The position numbers and the translations under genes are program-made. From the NCBI RefSeq assembly GCF_021379005.1, contig NZ_CP075171.1, forward strand, positions 2,790,001 through 2,854,000: 64,000 nt of DNA, written 5' to 3'. The notes beneath the pieces are model-generated. The model was given only the letters and a program-made list of their open reading frames with translations. It did not search any database and was not told the origin of the DNA. The stretch comes from Leptodesmis sichuanensis A121 (lineage in GTDB: Bacteria; Cyanobacteriota; Cyanobacteriia; Leptolyngbyales; Leptolyngbyaceae). Position 1 is the first letter of the stretch. Each line of letters begins with the position of its first letter. Of this stretch, positions 27,121 through 36,414 are shown piece after piece.

Positions 27121-29235
27121 CTAGACTAATTGAGCCACCTGATAGCGACTGGTGAGCCGATCTAGTTGTTGTACCAGCAGGCTGAGGAAGAGGCCAACGT
27201 CTGTGACCACGCCGACAGACTCGACCGAACCCCGATCGCTCAACTTTGTCACCACAGCTGGATTGATGTCTACACAGACCATCTTCACACCAGCGGGAGT
27301 CATGTTGCCGACACCGATCGAATGCAACATGGAGGACAGCATCAGGATCAAGTCTGCACCTTCAATGAGGCGAGCGTACTCTTCCTGAGCTTTAATCAAA
27401 TCCATTTGGGTGTCGGGTAAGGGGCCATCATCTCGAATGGATCCTGCCAGCGCAAAGGGGACGTGATTCTTGACGCACTCGTACAGCACACCACTGGTTA
27501 GCACGCCCTGTTCAACGGCATTAGCGATACTGCCACAGCGACGGATGGTATTGATCACTTTCAGGTGATGGCGATGGCCGCCGTTGACAGATACACCCCG
27601 CTTCATATCGATTCCCAGGGAGGTGCCCATGATGGATTGTTCGATGTCATGAACGGCGATCGCATTGCCGCCCAATAATGCCTGCACATATCCCTCACGG
27701 ATCAGTCGAGACAGGTGTTCACCACCGCCCGTATGAATGACGACCGGGCCTGCGGTGACGACTACTTTGCCGCCCTGGTCACGAATCTGGCGCATTTCCC
27801 AGGCAATTTGTTCCACCACCAGTTCCACGCGCCGTTCACTAGAAACACCGGAAGCCATGAAGCTAAATTCCTGAGTGTTGCGCTGTTCGCGGGATTCGGT
27901 CTTACGGACGGTACGAATGCCTTCCGTGCCAACAATTACCCGATCGCCGACTTGCAAATCTCGCAGGATCTTGCATTGTGCAGTTGGTCCCTGGGGCGTA
28001 TTGCTGACGACAATCGCGCCATCCATGCGTTGTTTTTGTACCTTCACCCACTGACAATTCACCCGCACTTCGGTGGGATAGATGGTTGTCACATAGAAGT
28101 CATCCGGAGCGACTCCAGGCAAGGTGACCGTTTCAGTGTTGATGTCACATACTTCTTGCGGCGGTGGAACAGCCCCCAGATCAATCAGTTGCGAGACGAG
28201 GGTTTCCATGACTTCATGGGAGGGAGCGGTGACTTTCACTTCGGCAGAAGACGTGCTTTGCCGCTGTTCTCCCAGATTGAAGTTGAGTACCTGGAAGCTA
28301 CCGCCGCCTTCCACAATCAAATCCAATGCCTGGTTAATTAGTCCAGAATCCAGTAAGTGTCCTTCCAGACGTAGAATCCGGCTTTCGATCGTGGCGATCG
28401 CGCGGTGATCCGGCATGATCGGTTCTGTCACCCGCAGCGTCAAGCATTTGGCCGCTCCTCCCGCCTTCAAAAACTCAGTCAGGGGCGTTTCCAAGACCTC
28501 AAAGCCCACTGCTTTCAGTTGCTGTTTCAGGCCATCCGTGGCTTTGTTCATAATCACAATCCGGTTGACATTCACCGCATTGCAGGCAAAGTTCACGGCA
28601 TCTTTTTCATCGACAATAATCCGTTTTTCCTCAGGCACCCGCAGTTCAATCAGGCGGTTGGAGTAGGAATCAAACGCTGGGGGATAGTAAAGCAAATAGC
28701 CATCGGTGAGGGGACAGAAGCAGGTGTCCAGGTGATAAAAGCGTTCGTCCATCAACCGTAGGGACAGCACTTCAATGTCTAGCCACTTGGCCAGATAGGG
28801 GTGAGAATCCAGTTCTGAGCGGAAGCCATAGCCGGCCCACAGCCATCGCCCCTCGCGATCAAGCAGGGCATCTCCGGCTCCTTCAAAGGGCAAATCTTTG
28901 GGCAATTCATGGACGGTAAAGCCCTGTTCTGCAAACCACTGCTTGAAAAACGGCTCTTCTCCCTGCCGTTCTTTGTGGAAGAAACGACTGAGTACCACTT
29001 CATTTCCCAAAACCAGTCCGGCGTTGGCCGTGAACACCATGTCCGGCACCCCTGGTTGTGCCTTTACCAGATCGACTACTGCCCGGTCTTTGAGAATGTG
29101 ATACAGCCCCTGCCACTGCTCCACAGCCCGATCGCGGGAGGACTTGTGAACGTTCCCCTCCATCCAGGGATTAATCACATAGTCCACGTCATAGTGGTCA
29201 GGTGCACACATCAAGAAGCGGATTGAAGAAGTCAT
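27121..29235 (-). CDS. agrE: Arginine dihydrolase / ornithine cyclodeaminase
   Basis: 704 aa from the ATG at 29235 (MTSSIRFLMCAPDHYDVDY). The N-terminal half is the arginine-dihydrolase (amidinotransferase-fold) domain, with FTANAGLVLG, YHLDTCFCPL and the likely catalytic Cys in GGAAKCLTL. The C-terminal half is the LOR/SDH-like part that converts ornithine to proline in Anabaena AgrE. Together the enzyme turns arginine into ornithine, ammonia and CO2, and then proline. It is central to cyanobacterial cyanophycin and arginine catabolism. Length equals that of the Synechocystis ArgZ enzyme. It is convergent with the isochorismatase gene. Confidence 0.93.
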   Translation of the reverse strand: MTSSIRFLMCAPDHYDVDYVINPWMEGNVHKSSRDRAVEQWQGLYHILKDRAVVDLVKAQPGVPDMVFTANAGLVLGNEVVLSRFFHKERQGEEPFFKQWFAEQGFTVHELPKDLPFEGAGDALLDREGRWLWAGYGFRSELDSHPYLAKWLDIEVLSLRLMDERFYHLDTCFCPLTDGYLLYYPPAFDSYSNRLIELRVPEEKRIIVDEKDAVNFACNAVNVNRIVIMNKATDGLKQQLKAVGFEVLETPLTEFLKAGGAAKCLTLRVTEPIMPDHRAIATIESRILRLEGHLLDSGLINQALDLIVEGGGSFQVLNFNLGEQRQSTSSAEVKVTAPSHEVMETLVSQLIDLGAVPPPQEVCDINTETVTLPGVAPDDFYVTTIYPTEVRVNCQWVKVQKQRMDGAIVVSNTPQGPTAQCKILRDLQVGDRVIVGTEGIRTVRKTESREQRNTQEFSFMASGVSSERRVELVVEQIAWEMRQIRDQGGKVVVTAGPVVIHTGGGEHLSRLIREGYVQALLGGNAIAVHDIEQSIMGTSLGIDMKRGVSVNGGHRHHLKVINTIRRCGSIANAVEQGVLTSGVLYECVKNHVPFALAGSIRDDGPLPDTQMDLIKAQEEYARLIEGADLILMLSSMLHSIGVGNMTPAGVKMVCVDINPAVVTKLSDRGSVESVGVVTDVGLFLSLLVQQLDRLTSRYQVAQLV

Positions 29236-29502
29236 AATACCTAAGCTCAGTAGAAGATTAAAAAGAGCGAAACAGCGATCAGAAAAGGTCAACTTTCTAT
29301 TCTACCCAAGTCAGGTAAATACTGACCTAAACGAAATAGAGAAATTGAATGAACAGAGCAACGCAAGGCTACCGCGATCGCTAGCAGCCAGACCATCCAA
29401 TTACCTAGGAAGCCATGAAGGTAGCCCCCAGTTTTGTATCGAAAATGACGGATTATATGAAATCCACTGATACGAGTACTGTTTGTACGGGCGAACGGCC
29501 CT

Positions 29503-30177
29503 TCACTTTCCCCCACTGAAGGGAGTTTGCCAGTAGTCCCAATTTTCCTTGTTGAAGGGTGATCGCCACTTGCGAATCAAAACAGACTCCAGCTTCTGGC
29601 GATCGCGAGTCTGAGTTGGTGCATTTGCCCAGAAACCAATATTGACCGTAACGGGAAAACCATGCGGACGGTGGGCCGAAATGTAATTGAGAATGTAGCG
29701 CTTACAGTCATGCTCCCCTTTCCAGCGCTGATTCGATTTCACGGTTTCACCCACATAAAGCAAAATAGGCAGCTCGTGATCAATCACAAAATAAAGAGCT
29801 GCCACACCCACATCTGCAAATTTCCCTCGCCAGAACTCAGCATTTTGCTGCGGTAGGGTAAAGGGATCAATCCATTCAGCAATCTCATCCGCCGTCGGCA
29901 ATGAATCAAACAGGTTGCCCTGCTGAGGGGCAGAACCAACCTGCACCTGCTGCTGATACTGGAAAATCCGCTGCTTCCAGTTTTGCAGTGCCTCAGCACT
30001 CATGTGTAATGGATCAACCTGCTGCCTCAGGTAACTACCAGGCAGATCGGCGACAGAAAAGAGAGAAGGTTGATAGTGACTCAATCGCACACTCCAGCCA
30101 ACACTAGCCTGGGTAACGATAGCACAACCACTTGCAAATGCGTCAGATATTCCAGAAAAAGCAGCGATCGATGCCAA
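29503..30177 (-). CDS. GIY-YIG nuclease-domain protein
   Basis: 224 aa. The GIY-YIG domain starts about residue 125 (AALYFVIDHELPILLYVGET), with the conserved Glu in ESVLIRKWRSPFNKEN near the end. The first 110 residues have no recognised domain (SLFSVADLPGSYLR). The true start could lie a little inside the open frame. Proteins of this family act on DNA in repair or mobile elements, but the role here is unknown. Confidence 0.75.
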   Translation of the reverse strand: MASIAAFSGISDAFASGCAIVTQASVGWSVRLSHYQPSLFSVADLPGSYLRQQVDPLHMSAEALQNWKQRIFQYQQQVQVGSAPQQGNLFDSLPTADEIAEWIDPFTLPQQNAEFWRGKFADVGVAALYFVIDHELPILLYVGETVKSNQRWKGEHDCKRYILNYISAHRPHGFPVTVNIGFWANAPTQTRDRQKLESVLIRKWRSPFNKENWDYWQTPFSGGK

Positions 30178-30274
30178 AATGAAGATTTAAAAAGGCGACG
30201 GATCAAACCATAGCATTCTGATTAAGAACAGAACCTGTCAATCCAAAATCGCCAATCCAACATCCAAAATCGAT

Positions 30275-30589
30275 CTACTTTTTCTTTCCTTTAGCTTTCG
30301 GTTCTTCTGCTTGAGTAGGGGCAACTTTCTCTTTAAATAACTTACCGGCTGAAAATGCTGGAACCGTTGTTGCCGGAATCTGAATCGGCTCACCAGTACT
30401 GGGATTGCGGCCTTCCCGTGCCTGCCGTTGCCGCGCTTCAAACGTACCAAATCCAACTAAGGTGACTTTTTCCCCTGCCGAAACGGCTTCAATAATGGAG
30501 TCTACAACTGCCGTCAGTACAGCATCCGCTTCTTTCTTGGTGGTAGAAGCTTTAGCGGCGATCGCATCGACCAATTCACTCTTATTCAT
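30275..30589 (-). CDS. HU-family nucleoid protein
   Basis: 104 aa. MNKSELVDAIAAKASTTKKE through GFGTFEARQRQAREGRNPST is the classic HU/IHF fold with its DNA-intercalating arm. A lysine-rich tail follows (EPKAKGKKK). It compacts the chromosome as a dimer. A perfect TATAAT box lies upstream. Confidence 0.95.
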   Translation of the reverse strand: MNKSELVDAIAAKASTTKKEADAVLTAVVDSIIEAVSAGEKVTLVGFGTFEARQRQAREGRNPSTGEPIQIPATTVPAFSAGKLFKEKVAPTQAEEPKAKGKKK

Positions 30590-30624
30590 GGTAAATCTCT
30601 CACACTAGAGAATTGTGTGCAAAG

Positions 30625-30655
30625 ATTATAGTGCAGCGTTTTAAAAACGGCGCAA
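30625..30655 (-). promoter_or_regulatory. Putative sigma-70 promoter of the HU gene
   Basis: On the minus strand TATAAT (plus 30625-30630) is preceded, with a 19-bp spacer, by TTGCGC (plus 30650-30655). The -10 is about 35 bp from the ATG. The spacer is longer than ideal. Confidence 0.5.
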
Positions 30656-30760
30656 AAATCCGGCCTATTAGTCGGTTGGTGGCAATCAATGTGAAACCGG
30701 GTTGTCCCTGGTCATCGGTTCTGTGTCATTTGTGAACAGCCACTAACCCAATAGCACTCT

Positions 30761-32236
30761 CTACTTGTGCCGAATATATTCGTAAATTCCCAGGTAGTCC
30801 TTACCGGGGTAGTTCCAGGAGTAATCGTAATTCATCCCCTGGATGACTAACTTTTCGAACTCATCCGGGTAATAATTCCACAAGCCGATCGCCCGATCCA
30901 TGGCTGATTCCAGCGCTCGATTATCCGTTTGATAGAACACATAACCGTTGCGTTCCTCCGGTAGATGAGTCTGGTCATAATCGCGATCGAACACCGTATT
31001 CACCAGACCACCGACCCCGCGCACGATCGGAACCGTACCATACTTCAGGCCAATCATCTGAGTGAGGCCACAGGGTTCGTAGTTGCTGGGCACCACAATC
31101 ATGTCGGCTCCGGCATAGATCAGGTGCGACAGTTCCTCGTTAAAGCCAATTTCCAGATGCACATTGGGGTTGTTGTTCAGGTGGTTCTTCTCATGCCAGA
31201 ACCAGTTATTCAGCCCCTCTTCCGTTGCCGATCCTAGCAACACAAATTGTGCATTCCGGTGCAGGGCATAGTAGACCGCATGATGTACCAGATGTACGCC
31301 CTTTTGATCATCTAACCGACCGATAAAAGCCACGATCGGCTTATCTTCATGACTGAGCCAGAGCCGTTCCCGCAATGCTTTCTTGTTTTTGGCTTTGCCC
31401 TCCAGGTCGTCTTTTGAGTAGTGGTAGGGGATGTAGCGATCGATCTCCGGATTCCAGAAGTCGGTATCAATGCCGTTCAGCACACCACCGAACTTGTGTT
31501 GATGCTGGTGCAGGGTATGTCCCAGACCATAACCAAACTCCCCATAGTGGGCTTCCCAGGCGTGATGGGGAGAGACAGTGGTGACAAAGTTGGAATAGAC
31601 AATGCCCCCCTTCATAAAGTTGAGGGCAAAAGGATTAAAGTTGTCACGCAGGCGATCGTACTCAAAGTAATACTCCGGTCGATGCAACCCTGTCGCCTGT
31701 AATATATTCAGCCCAGCAATTCCCTGATGTTTGAAGTTGTGAATGGTGTAGCAGACCCGCTGATAGGCCATGCCATGCCATTGATAAATCTCGTATAGCA
31801 GGACAGGCACCAAACCCGTTTGCCAATCGTGGCAGTGAATTACATCCGGCCTCTTGTTACTCTGCTGCATGAATTCCAGGGCCGCCTTGCTGAAGAAGGC
31901 AAATCGCATGGTGTCATCGTTACTGCCGTAGTAATAGCCGCGATCGAAAAAGCTGTCCTGGGAATGCGGTTCAATGAAGAAGCACAGCCGTCCATGTACC
32001 CAACCGCAATAGACGGAACAGTGAATCCGGCCATCGTACCAGGGGACATACAGATCCTGGTAGGCCATGTGCAAGCCCCAGATATGGTCATACCGCATAC
32101 AGTCATACTTAGGCAGAATGATTTCAACCGTATGCCCCCGGTTTTCCAGTTCCCGGCTAAGGCCATAAACGACATCACCCAAACCTCCCGCTTTAATGAC
32201 CGGAGCACATTCAGAAGCGATCTGGATGATGTACAT
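30761..32236 (-). CDS. glgA: Glycogen synthase
   Basis: 491 aa, full length. It has the ADP-glucose-binding KxGGL motif in CAPVIKAGGLGDVVYGL, the GT5 catalytic residues around HCHDWQTGLVP, and ADMIVVPSNYEPCGLTQMI near the end. It elongates alpha-1,4-glucan from ADP-glucose. The N-terminus (MYIIQIASECAPV) resembles the GlgA2 type of cyanobacteria rather than GlgA1 (from memory). Confidence 0.95.
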   Translation of the reverse strand: MYIIQIASECAPVIKAGGLGDVVYGLSRELENRGHTVEIILPKYDCMRYDHIWGLHMAYQDLYVPWYDGRIHCSVYCGWVHGRLCFFIEPHSQDSFFDRGYYYGSNDDTMRFAFFSKAALEFMQQSNKRPDVIHCHDWQTGLVPVLLYEIYQWHGMAYQRVCYTIHNFKHQGIAGLNILQATGLHRPEYYFEYDRLRDNFNPFALNFMKGGIVYSNFVTTVSPHHAWEAHYGEFGYGLGHTLHQHQHKFGGVLNGIDTDFWNPEIDRYIPYHYSKDDLEGKAKNKKALRERLWLSHEDKPIVAFIGRLDDQKGVHLVHHAVYYALHRNAQFVLLGSATEEGLNNWFWHEKNHLNNNPNVHLEIGFNEELSHLIYAGADMIVVPSNYEPCGLTQMIGLKYGTVPIVRGVGGLVNTVFDRDYDQTHLPEERNGYVFYQTDNRALESAMDRAIGLWNYYPDEFEKLVIQGMNYDYSWNYPGKDYLGIYEYIRHK

Positions 32237-32365
32237 ATTTATTCCTCGCTCAAATAAAATAATCTCCTAACTTCACAAAAGTATACACCCTGTAAAACCC
32301 CTTAGTGCCTCTCCAGAAGAAGCAATCAGTGCTGGATAGGGAATAGGGAGTGGGAGGGTGGTTCT

Positions 32366-32989
32366 TCACTCTTTCACGGTTTTCATGTACTGATGTCTCA
32401 GCAATAGAGCCAGATTGATTTGCTTGATGATCCAGTACAGTCCAGCAATCACGGCAAAGCCCAGAATCATAAACAAGAGTGGCTGGGGATCAAGAAAAGT
32501 ATCGGCAATGCTGCGAACGACATGATGGGGACGGGTCATCAAATCCCAACTATTAAATCGTTCGATGCGGCCTAAATAGACCCCGATCGCGCTCAGCCCA
32601 TGCAACAACAGCTCAACTTGTAGCACCCAAGGATCCAGGTCCTGTCGCTTCAGGTAGTCTCCCAGGTTAATGAGAGACAGCACGTAAGCTTCAAAGCCAA
32701 TCCCAATGAACAGCACATATTTAGGAATGATTACCAGAGTGTTGAACAACAGTGAATCCGTACTTTGGATATCAAACACCAGATGAATCAGATCCGTCAG
32801 GACATAGGGGGCATTGGGCAGAAAGGCAACAAACCAAAACAACCCCATCCACCAGAGGACTGAGCGCTGTTTAGCCGTCCGAAATAGCCAGACACTGAGA
32901 ACCAGGGGGATCAGCGCCAGAAACAAGTTCCACGTCATCCAGCGACTGGAGAGGGGGAGCAGATACCAGAGATTAGTCCAGGTCATCAT
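32366..32989 (-). CDS. DUF1361-family membrane protein
   Basis: 207 aa with six or so hydrophobic helices. NAPYVLTDLIHL and YLGRIERFNSWDL are typical of DUF1361. It is an integral membrane protein of unknown function, present in many cyanobacteria and Firmicutes. It is divergent from the DICT kinase. Confidence 0.82.
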   Translation of the reverse strand: MMTWTNLWYLLPLSSRWMTWNLFLALIPLVLSVWLFRTAKQRSVLWWMGLFWFVAFLPNAPYVLTDLIHLVFDIQSTDSLLFNTLVIIPKYVLFIGIGFEAYVLSLINLGDYLKRQDLDPWVLQVELLLHGLSAIGVYLGRIERFNSWDLMTRPHHVVRSIADTFLDPQPLLFMILGFAVIAGLYWIIKQINLALLLRHQYMKTVKE

Positions 32990-33158
32990 CTAAAGTCCGG
33001 GTGGAGTCGAAAGGGTCTATAGCGTCGATCCGGTTGTAACAAATTCTGTTTTCAGATGTAACCTTGTAAAAATCTATTCCTGCGAGCGGATTGCTACAGA
33101 CTGGTTCACAATAGAAAGCGAATCAGAGAATAGCCGTTATTCGTTAGCTGGATTCCCG

Positions 33159-35156
33159 TTGATGAGCCACTCCCCTTCCCTTCTGGAAGATTTGTTGCAA
33201 GCGTTGCCAGAGTTGAGGCCGCAGATGTACTTCAAGCCTTCTCTGACAGCCCTTTCCCATGCGATGGAGGATCAGGTTCTGGCAAGCACTGACCAGCCGA
33301 TCGTAATTGCCAATTTTCAACGGGAGCGGTTTTATCGCCAGGAAGCCCATCGCTATCTGCGAATTTCTCAACGCACGAATCAGGTCTACGTCCTGGCGGC
33401 TCCCGAAACTGACTTTGCCAATCGCTCAGAGCACTATGAGACGATCGCCTTTAACCCCACCGATGCGCTGGCTCAGGAATGGCATCTGGTGGTAATTGGC
33501 GTTCACTATGCCGCTTGTTTAATTTGTCGGGAGCGGCAGATCGTGCTTCCTTCCGATGCCCCCATTCAGGTCGCCGCCGATCAACTGAGACGGTTTGAAG
33601 GCATCTGGAGCTTTGAACGGAAGACAGCACGGCAGGCCGCGACGCTGTTGCTGGATCGAATTCTGGAATACCGTCCTGAACTGGCTGAGAAAATTGCTCA
33701 GGCTCAGGCCATGCTGGGACGGCAGACAAAAGCTAAAGCCAACGCCGTCGATCCTGGCCCTTTTGCAGAACGATTGATCACCTACTTACAGGCTGGACAA
33801 TACAAGTTACTCAAGGCGTATCGCTCGATCGCAGCCCAGGAACGTAAGGAACGCCTGGTGAATTTAATTACCAGTGCAGTCCGACGATCGCTGAACCTGG
33901 ATGAAATTCTGACAGTGGCTGTCAAAGAATTGGGACAGGCATTGCAGGCGTGCCGGTGTCTGATTTACCGCTGCAAGGAAACGGATACGGCGGTCACGAT
34001 CCAGCACGAGTATCTGGGAGATGGAGTCGTTTCCCTCGTGGGGGAACGCTGGAATCTGGCCGAGAATCCCCTATTTCAGAGGGTGGTACAGCATCAGGAA
34101 CGGCTGTATGTGAACGATACCCAGGCGGATCCCTGGCTGCTCAAGGAGCAAGAAGTTACGCCACCGCGATCACTACTGCAACAATGGCAAATCGCCTCCT
34201 GGCTGATGGTGCCTGTGATTCATCAGAATCGGTTACTGGGCATGGTGGAAGTGCATCTCTGCAGCAGTGCCTGTAACTGGAGTGAAGATAATCTGGAATT
34301 GGTGGATGCGATCGCCACTCAGATTGGGATCGCCCTGATTCAGGCCGAAGCCTACGCCAATCTGGAAGACTTGAACCAGCAACTGGAAGCCCTCGATCGC
34401 ACTCGCAGTAACCTGATTGCTATCACCGGACATGAACTGCGAACGCCACTCTCCACGATTCAGGTTTGTCTGGAAAGCCTTGCCAGTGAACCCGATATGC
34501 CACCAGAACTGCGACAGGTGATGCTGCAATCGGCCCTGGCCGATGCAGAACGGATGCGAAATCTGGTGCAGGACTTTCTCACCCTCTCCCAGTTGGAAAG
34601 CGGACGGGTGGAATGGCACCTGGAACCCCTGCCAATTCGAGAATGTGTCGATTTAGCCTTAAGCAGCCTGCGAATTCATCAACTGGGCGATTCCCTGCCA
34701 GAGATTACGATCGATGTACCGCTGGATTTACCCCTGGTACAGGCCGATGGGGAGTGGCTGGTGGAAGTGTTGTCAAAACTGCTTGATAATGCGTGCAAAT
34801 TCACTGATCCTGCTGGTCAGGTACAGGTTCAGGCCCAGATGAACGGTGGCAACCTGTTGGAAGTCACCGTTTCAGATACGGGGCGCGGCATTGAACCCAA
34901 TCGGCTGGAAGTTATTTTCGATCGCTTTTACCAGGAAGAGGGGGCATTACGCAGAACAACGGGTGGCACTGGCTTGGGGTTGGCCATCTGCCGACAAATT
35001 ATTACTCGTTTAGGGGGTCGGATCTGGGCAGAATCGGCAGGCAAAGACCAGGGATCCCAGTTCCATATCACCTTACCGATTGCTCAGACAGAAGAGGACG
35101 AAAAAGTACCATCTGTCCGACGTGACAAACGCAAGGTGACTAAGGCAAAACGCTAG
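33159..35156 (+). CDS. DICT-GAF hybrid sensor histidine kinase
   Basis: 665 aa. Residues about 10-165 are the DICT sensory domain, found mostly in cyanobacteria and linked to light and cyclic-nucleotide signalling. A GAF domain spans about 225-395. The kinase core has H-box ITGHELRTPLSTIQV, N-box LLDNACKFT, G1 VSDTGRGIEPN and G2 GGTGLGLAICR. It has no transmembrane segment and no fused receiver domain. The GAF lacks an obvious bilin-binding Cys motif. No response regulator is adjacent, so it is an orphan. Confidence 0.92.
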   Translation: MMSHSPSLLEDLLQALPELRPQMYFKPSLTALSHAMEDQVLASTDQPIVIANFQRERFYRQEAHRYLRISQRTNQVYVLAAPETDFANRSEHYETIAFNPTDALAQEWHLVVIGVHYAACLICRERQIVLPSDAPIQVAADQLRRFEGIWSFERKTARQAATLLLDRILEYRPELAEKIAQAQAMLGRQTKAKANAVDPGPFAERLITYLQAGQYKLLKAYRSIAAQERKERLVNLITSAVRRSLNLDEILTVAVKELGQALQACRCLIYRCKETDTAVTIQHEYLGDGVVSLVGERWNLAENPLFQRVVQHQERLYVNDTQADPWLLKEQEVTPPRSLLQQWQIASWLMVPVIHQNRLLGMVEVHLCSSACNWSEDNLELVDAIATQIGIALIQAEAYANLEDLNQQLEALDRTRSNLIAITGHELRTPLSTIQVCLESLASEPDMPPELRQVMLQSALADAERMRNLVQDFLTLSQLESGRVEWHLEPLPIRECVDLALSSLRIHQLGDSLPEITIDVPLDLPLVQADGEWLVEVLSKLLDNACKFTDPAGQVQVQAQMNGGNLLEVTVSDTGRGIEPNRLEVIFDRFYQEEGALRRTTGGTGLGLAICRQIITRLGGRIWAESAGKDQGSQFHITLPIAQTEEDEKVPSVRRDKRKVTKAKR

Positions 35157-35212
35157 TTTTTCCGGTCTGTTTTTGTTCTGAATTGCGATCGTCGATCTAA
35201 AACTAAAGAACT

Positions 35213-35230
35213 GTTACAGATCCCTACAAA
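35213..35230 (+). promoter_or_regulatory. HLR1-like (RpaB-type) site upstream of psaD
   Basis: GTTACAGATCCCTACAAA reads as two imperfect direct repeats of GTTACA-like sequence, the HLR1 form used by RpaB at PSI genes. The second repeat differs at two positions. It also overlaps an inverted repeat, CTGTTAC (35211-35217) and GTAACAG (35235-35241). Confidence 0.4.
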
Positions 35231-35291
35231 CTCAGTAACAGAGGTCAGGCTCAATGATAGGATTCCGTAAAACGCTTAGAGAGAAATCCAC

Positions 35292-35717
35292 ATGGCAGAA
35301 ACTCTTACTGGACAACCTCCTATATTCGGTGGTAGCACCGGTGGACTACTGACAAAAGCGCTAGTTGAAGAAAAATACGCGATTACCTGGACGAGTCCCA
35401 AAGAGCAAGTGTTTGAAATGCCCACTGGCGGTGCTGCCGTCATGCGGCAAGGCGAAAACTTGTTGTATCTCGCTCGCAAAGAGCAGTGTATTGCTTTGGG
35501 TGGTCAACAGTTACGAGCCAAGTTCAAAATCAACGATTACAAAATCTATCGGGTTTTCCCCAATGGGGATATTCAATATCTCCATCCCGCAGACGGCGTT
35601 TTCCCTGAAAAGGTGAATGCTGGTCGTGCTCAGGTGAATACCGTAGCTCGTAACATTGGCAGCAACCCTGAACCTGCCAAACTCAAGTTCAGCGGTCAAA
35701 CTCCTTACAGTGTTTAA
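35292..35717 (+). CDS. psaD: Photosystem I subunit II (PsaD)
   Basis: 141 aa, standard length. [20 protein letters not shown], the ferredoxin-docking region [20 protein letters not shown] and the C-terminal clamp [11 protein letters not shown] are all present. It is a stromal subunit that binds ferredoxin and stabilises PsaC. It is monocistronic, with a hairpin terminator 26 bp after the stop. Confidence 0.98.
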   Translation: MAETLTGQPPIFGGSTGGLLTKALVEEKYAITWTSPKEQVFEMPTGGAAVMRQGENLLYLARKEQCIALGGQQLRAKFKINDYKIYRVFPNGDIQYLHPADGVFPEKVNAGRAQVNTVARNIGSNPEPAKLKFSGQTPYSV

Positions 35718-35742
35718 TCGCTAGGGCAACCCCCTGAGTTCC

Positions 35743-35769
35743 AACCCCAAAGGCCAAGTCTTTGGGGTT
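35743..35769 (+). terminator. psaD terminator
   Basis: AACCCCAAAG pairs with CTTTGGGGTT across a 7-nt loop and is followed by CATTCTTTTAA. Confidence 0.75.
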
Positions 35770-35776
35770 CATTCTT

Positions 35777-35953
35777 TTAAAAGAGCTGTTGTTGCAGGCT
35801 AACCTGGAAGCGCCTCAATAACGGGCGGAAAATTTTGTCGTAGTAGGGGTCGCGATCGCCCCCATCAAAGTTTTGACTAAGGTGATTACTCAGGAAAAGT
35901 TGCAGGCTGATCTGGACTGGGATGGTACAGTTGCCCTCTGTATCAGTTCGAGA
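35777..35953 (-). pseudogene. Possible C-terminal relic, unidentified
   Basis: 58 codons open on the minus strand, with no start codon. The translated text is protein-like, for example SQNFDGGDRDPYYDKIFRPL near the middle and FQVSLQQQLF at the end. A TGA at 35954-35956 precedes it. It may be the end of a deleted gene, or chance. Confidence 0.3.
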
Positions 35954-36189
35954 TCAGGCATTTATCTTTCCCTCAAAGAAGTGCTTAAGCTCTTCTGAAG
36001 AAACTGAAGCAACTCTTTGCTTGAACTAACTCTGGTTAGCTTTGTAAATGTTATGCTAGGAAAGCACGAATTCTGGACGAGAACTACTGACATTTTTTGA
36101 GGCAGGGTTTAAGTCAGAAGGACAATTTCCCCAGAACTGTCTCAGGACTGGGAATTCACTCGTTCACAGCAGCAGGAGATCGGCAACCC

Positions 36190-36414
36190 GTGGCCAAGAA
36201 GGAAGAAGCGGAATCGCAAGGTACATCATCCAAATTTGATGTTCAAGGCTTTCTGAAGGAAACGAAGGAAGAGCTTGATAAGGTAGTTTGGCCTACCCGA
36301 CAACAACTGATTAGCGAGTCTGTGGCGGTCGTCCTCATGGTCGTCCTGTCCACAACGCTGATCTACCTGGTGGATAACTTCTTTGGATGGGCATCCAGGC
36401 AGGTGTTCGGATGA
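36190..36414 (+). CDS. secE: Preprotein translocase subunit SecE
   Basis: 74 aa from GTG 36190 (VAKKEEAESQG), the best family start; an ATG at 36097 would add 31 residues of unrelated sequence. KEELDKVVWPTRQQ is the conserved amphipathic helix, followed by one membrane helix (VAVVLMVVLSTTLIYLV). It stabilises the SecY channel. The stop overlaps the nusG start (ATGA). Confidence 0.93.
   Translation: MAKKEEAESQGTSSKFDVQGFLKETKEELDKVVWPTRQQLISESVAVVLMVVLSTTLIYLVDNFFGWASRQVFG

Larger units (their letters stand above)
35718..36189. other. Intergenic region with a possible coding relic
   Basis: 472 bp between psaD and secE. It holds the psaD terminator and a minus-strand open stretch at 35777-35953. 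No tRNA-Trp, sometimes found before secE, was seen. Confidence 0.5.

Noticed and set aside
27715-28761. Long plus-strand frames opposite agrE (208 and 118 codons)
   Set aside because: No family resemblance, and agrE is a full-length, well-conserved gene on the other strand.
35990-36110. tRNA-Trp, sometimes found upstream of secE
   Set aside because: No cloverleaf, anticodon arm or T-arm consensus could be found in this stretch.
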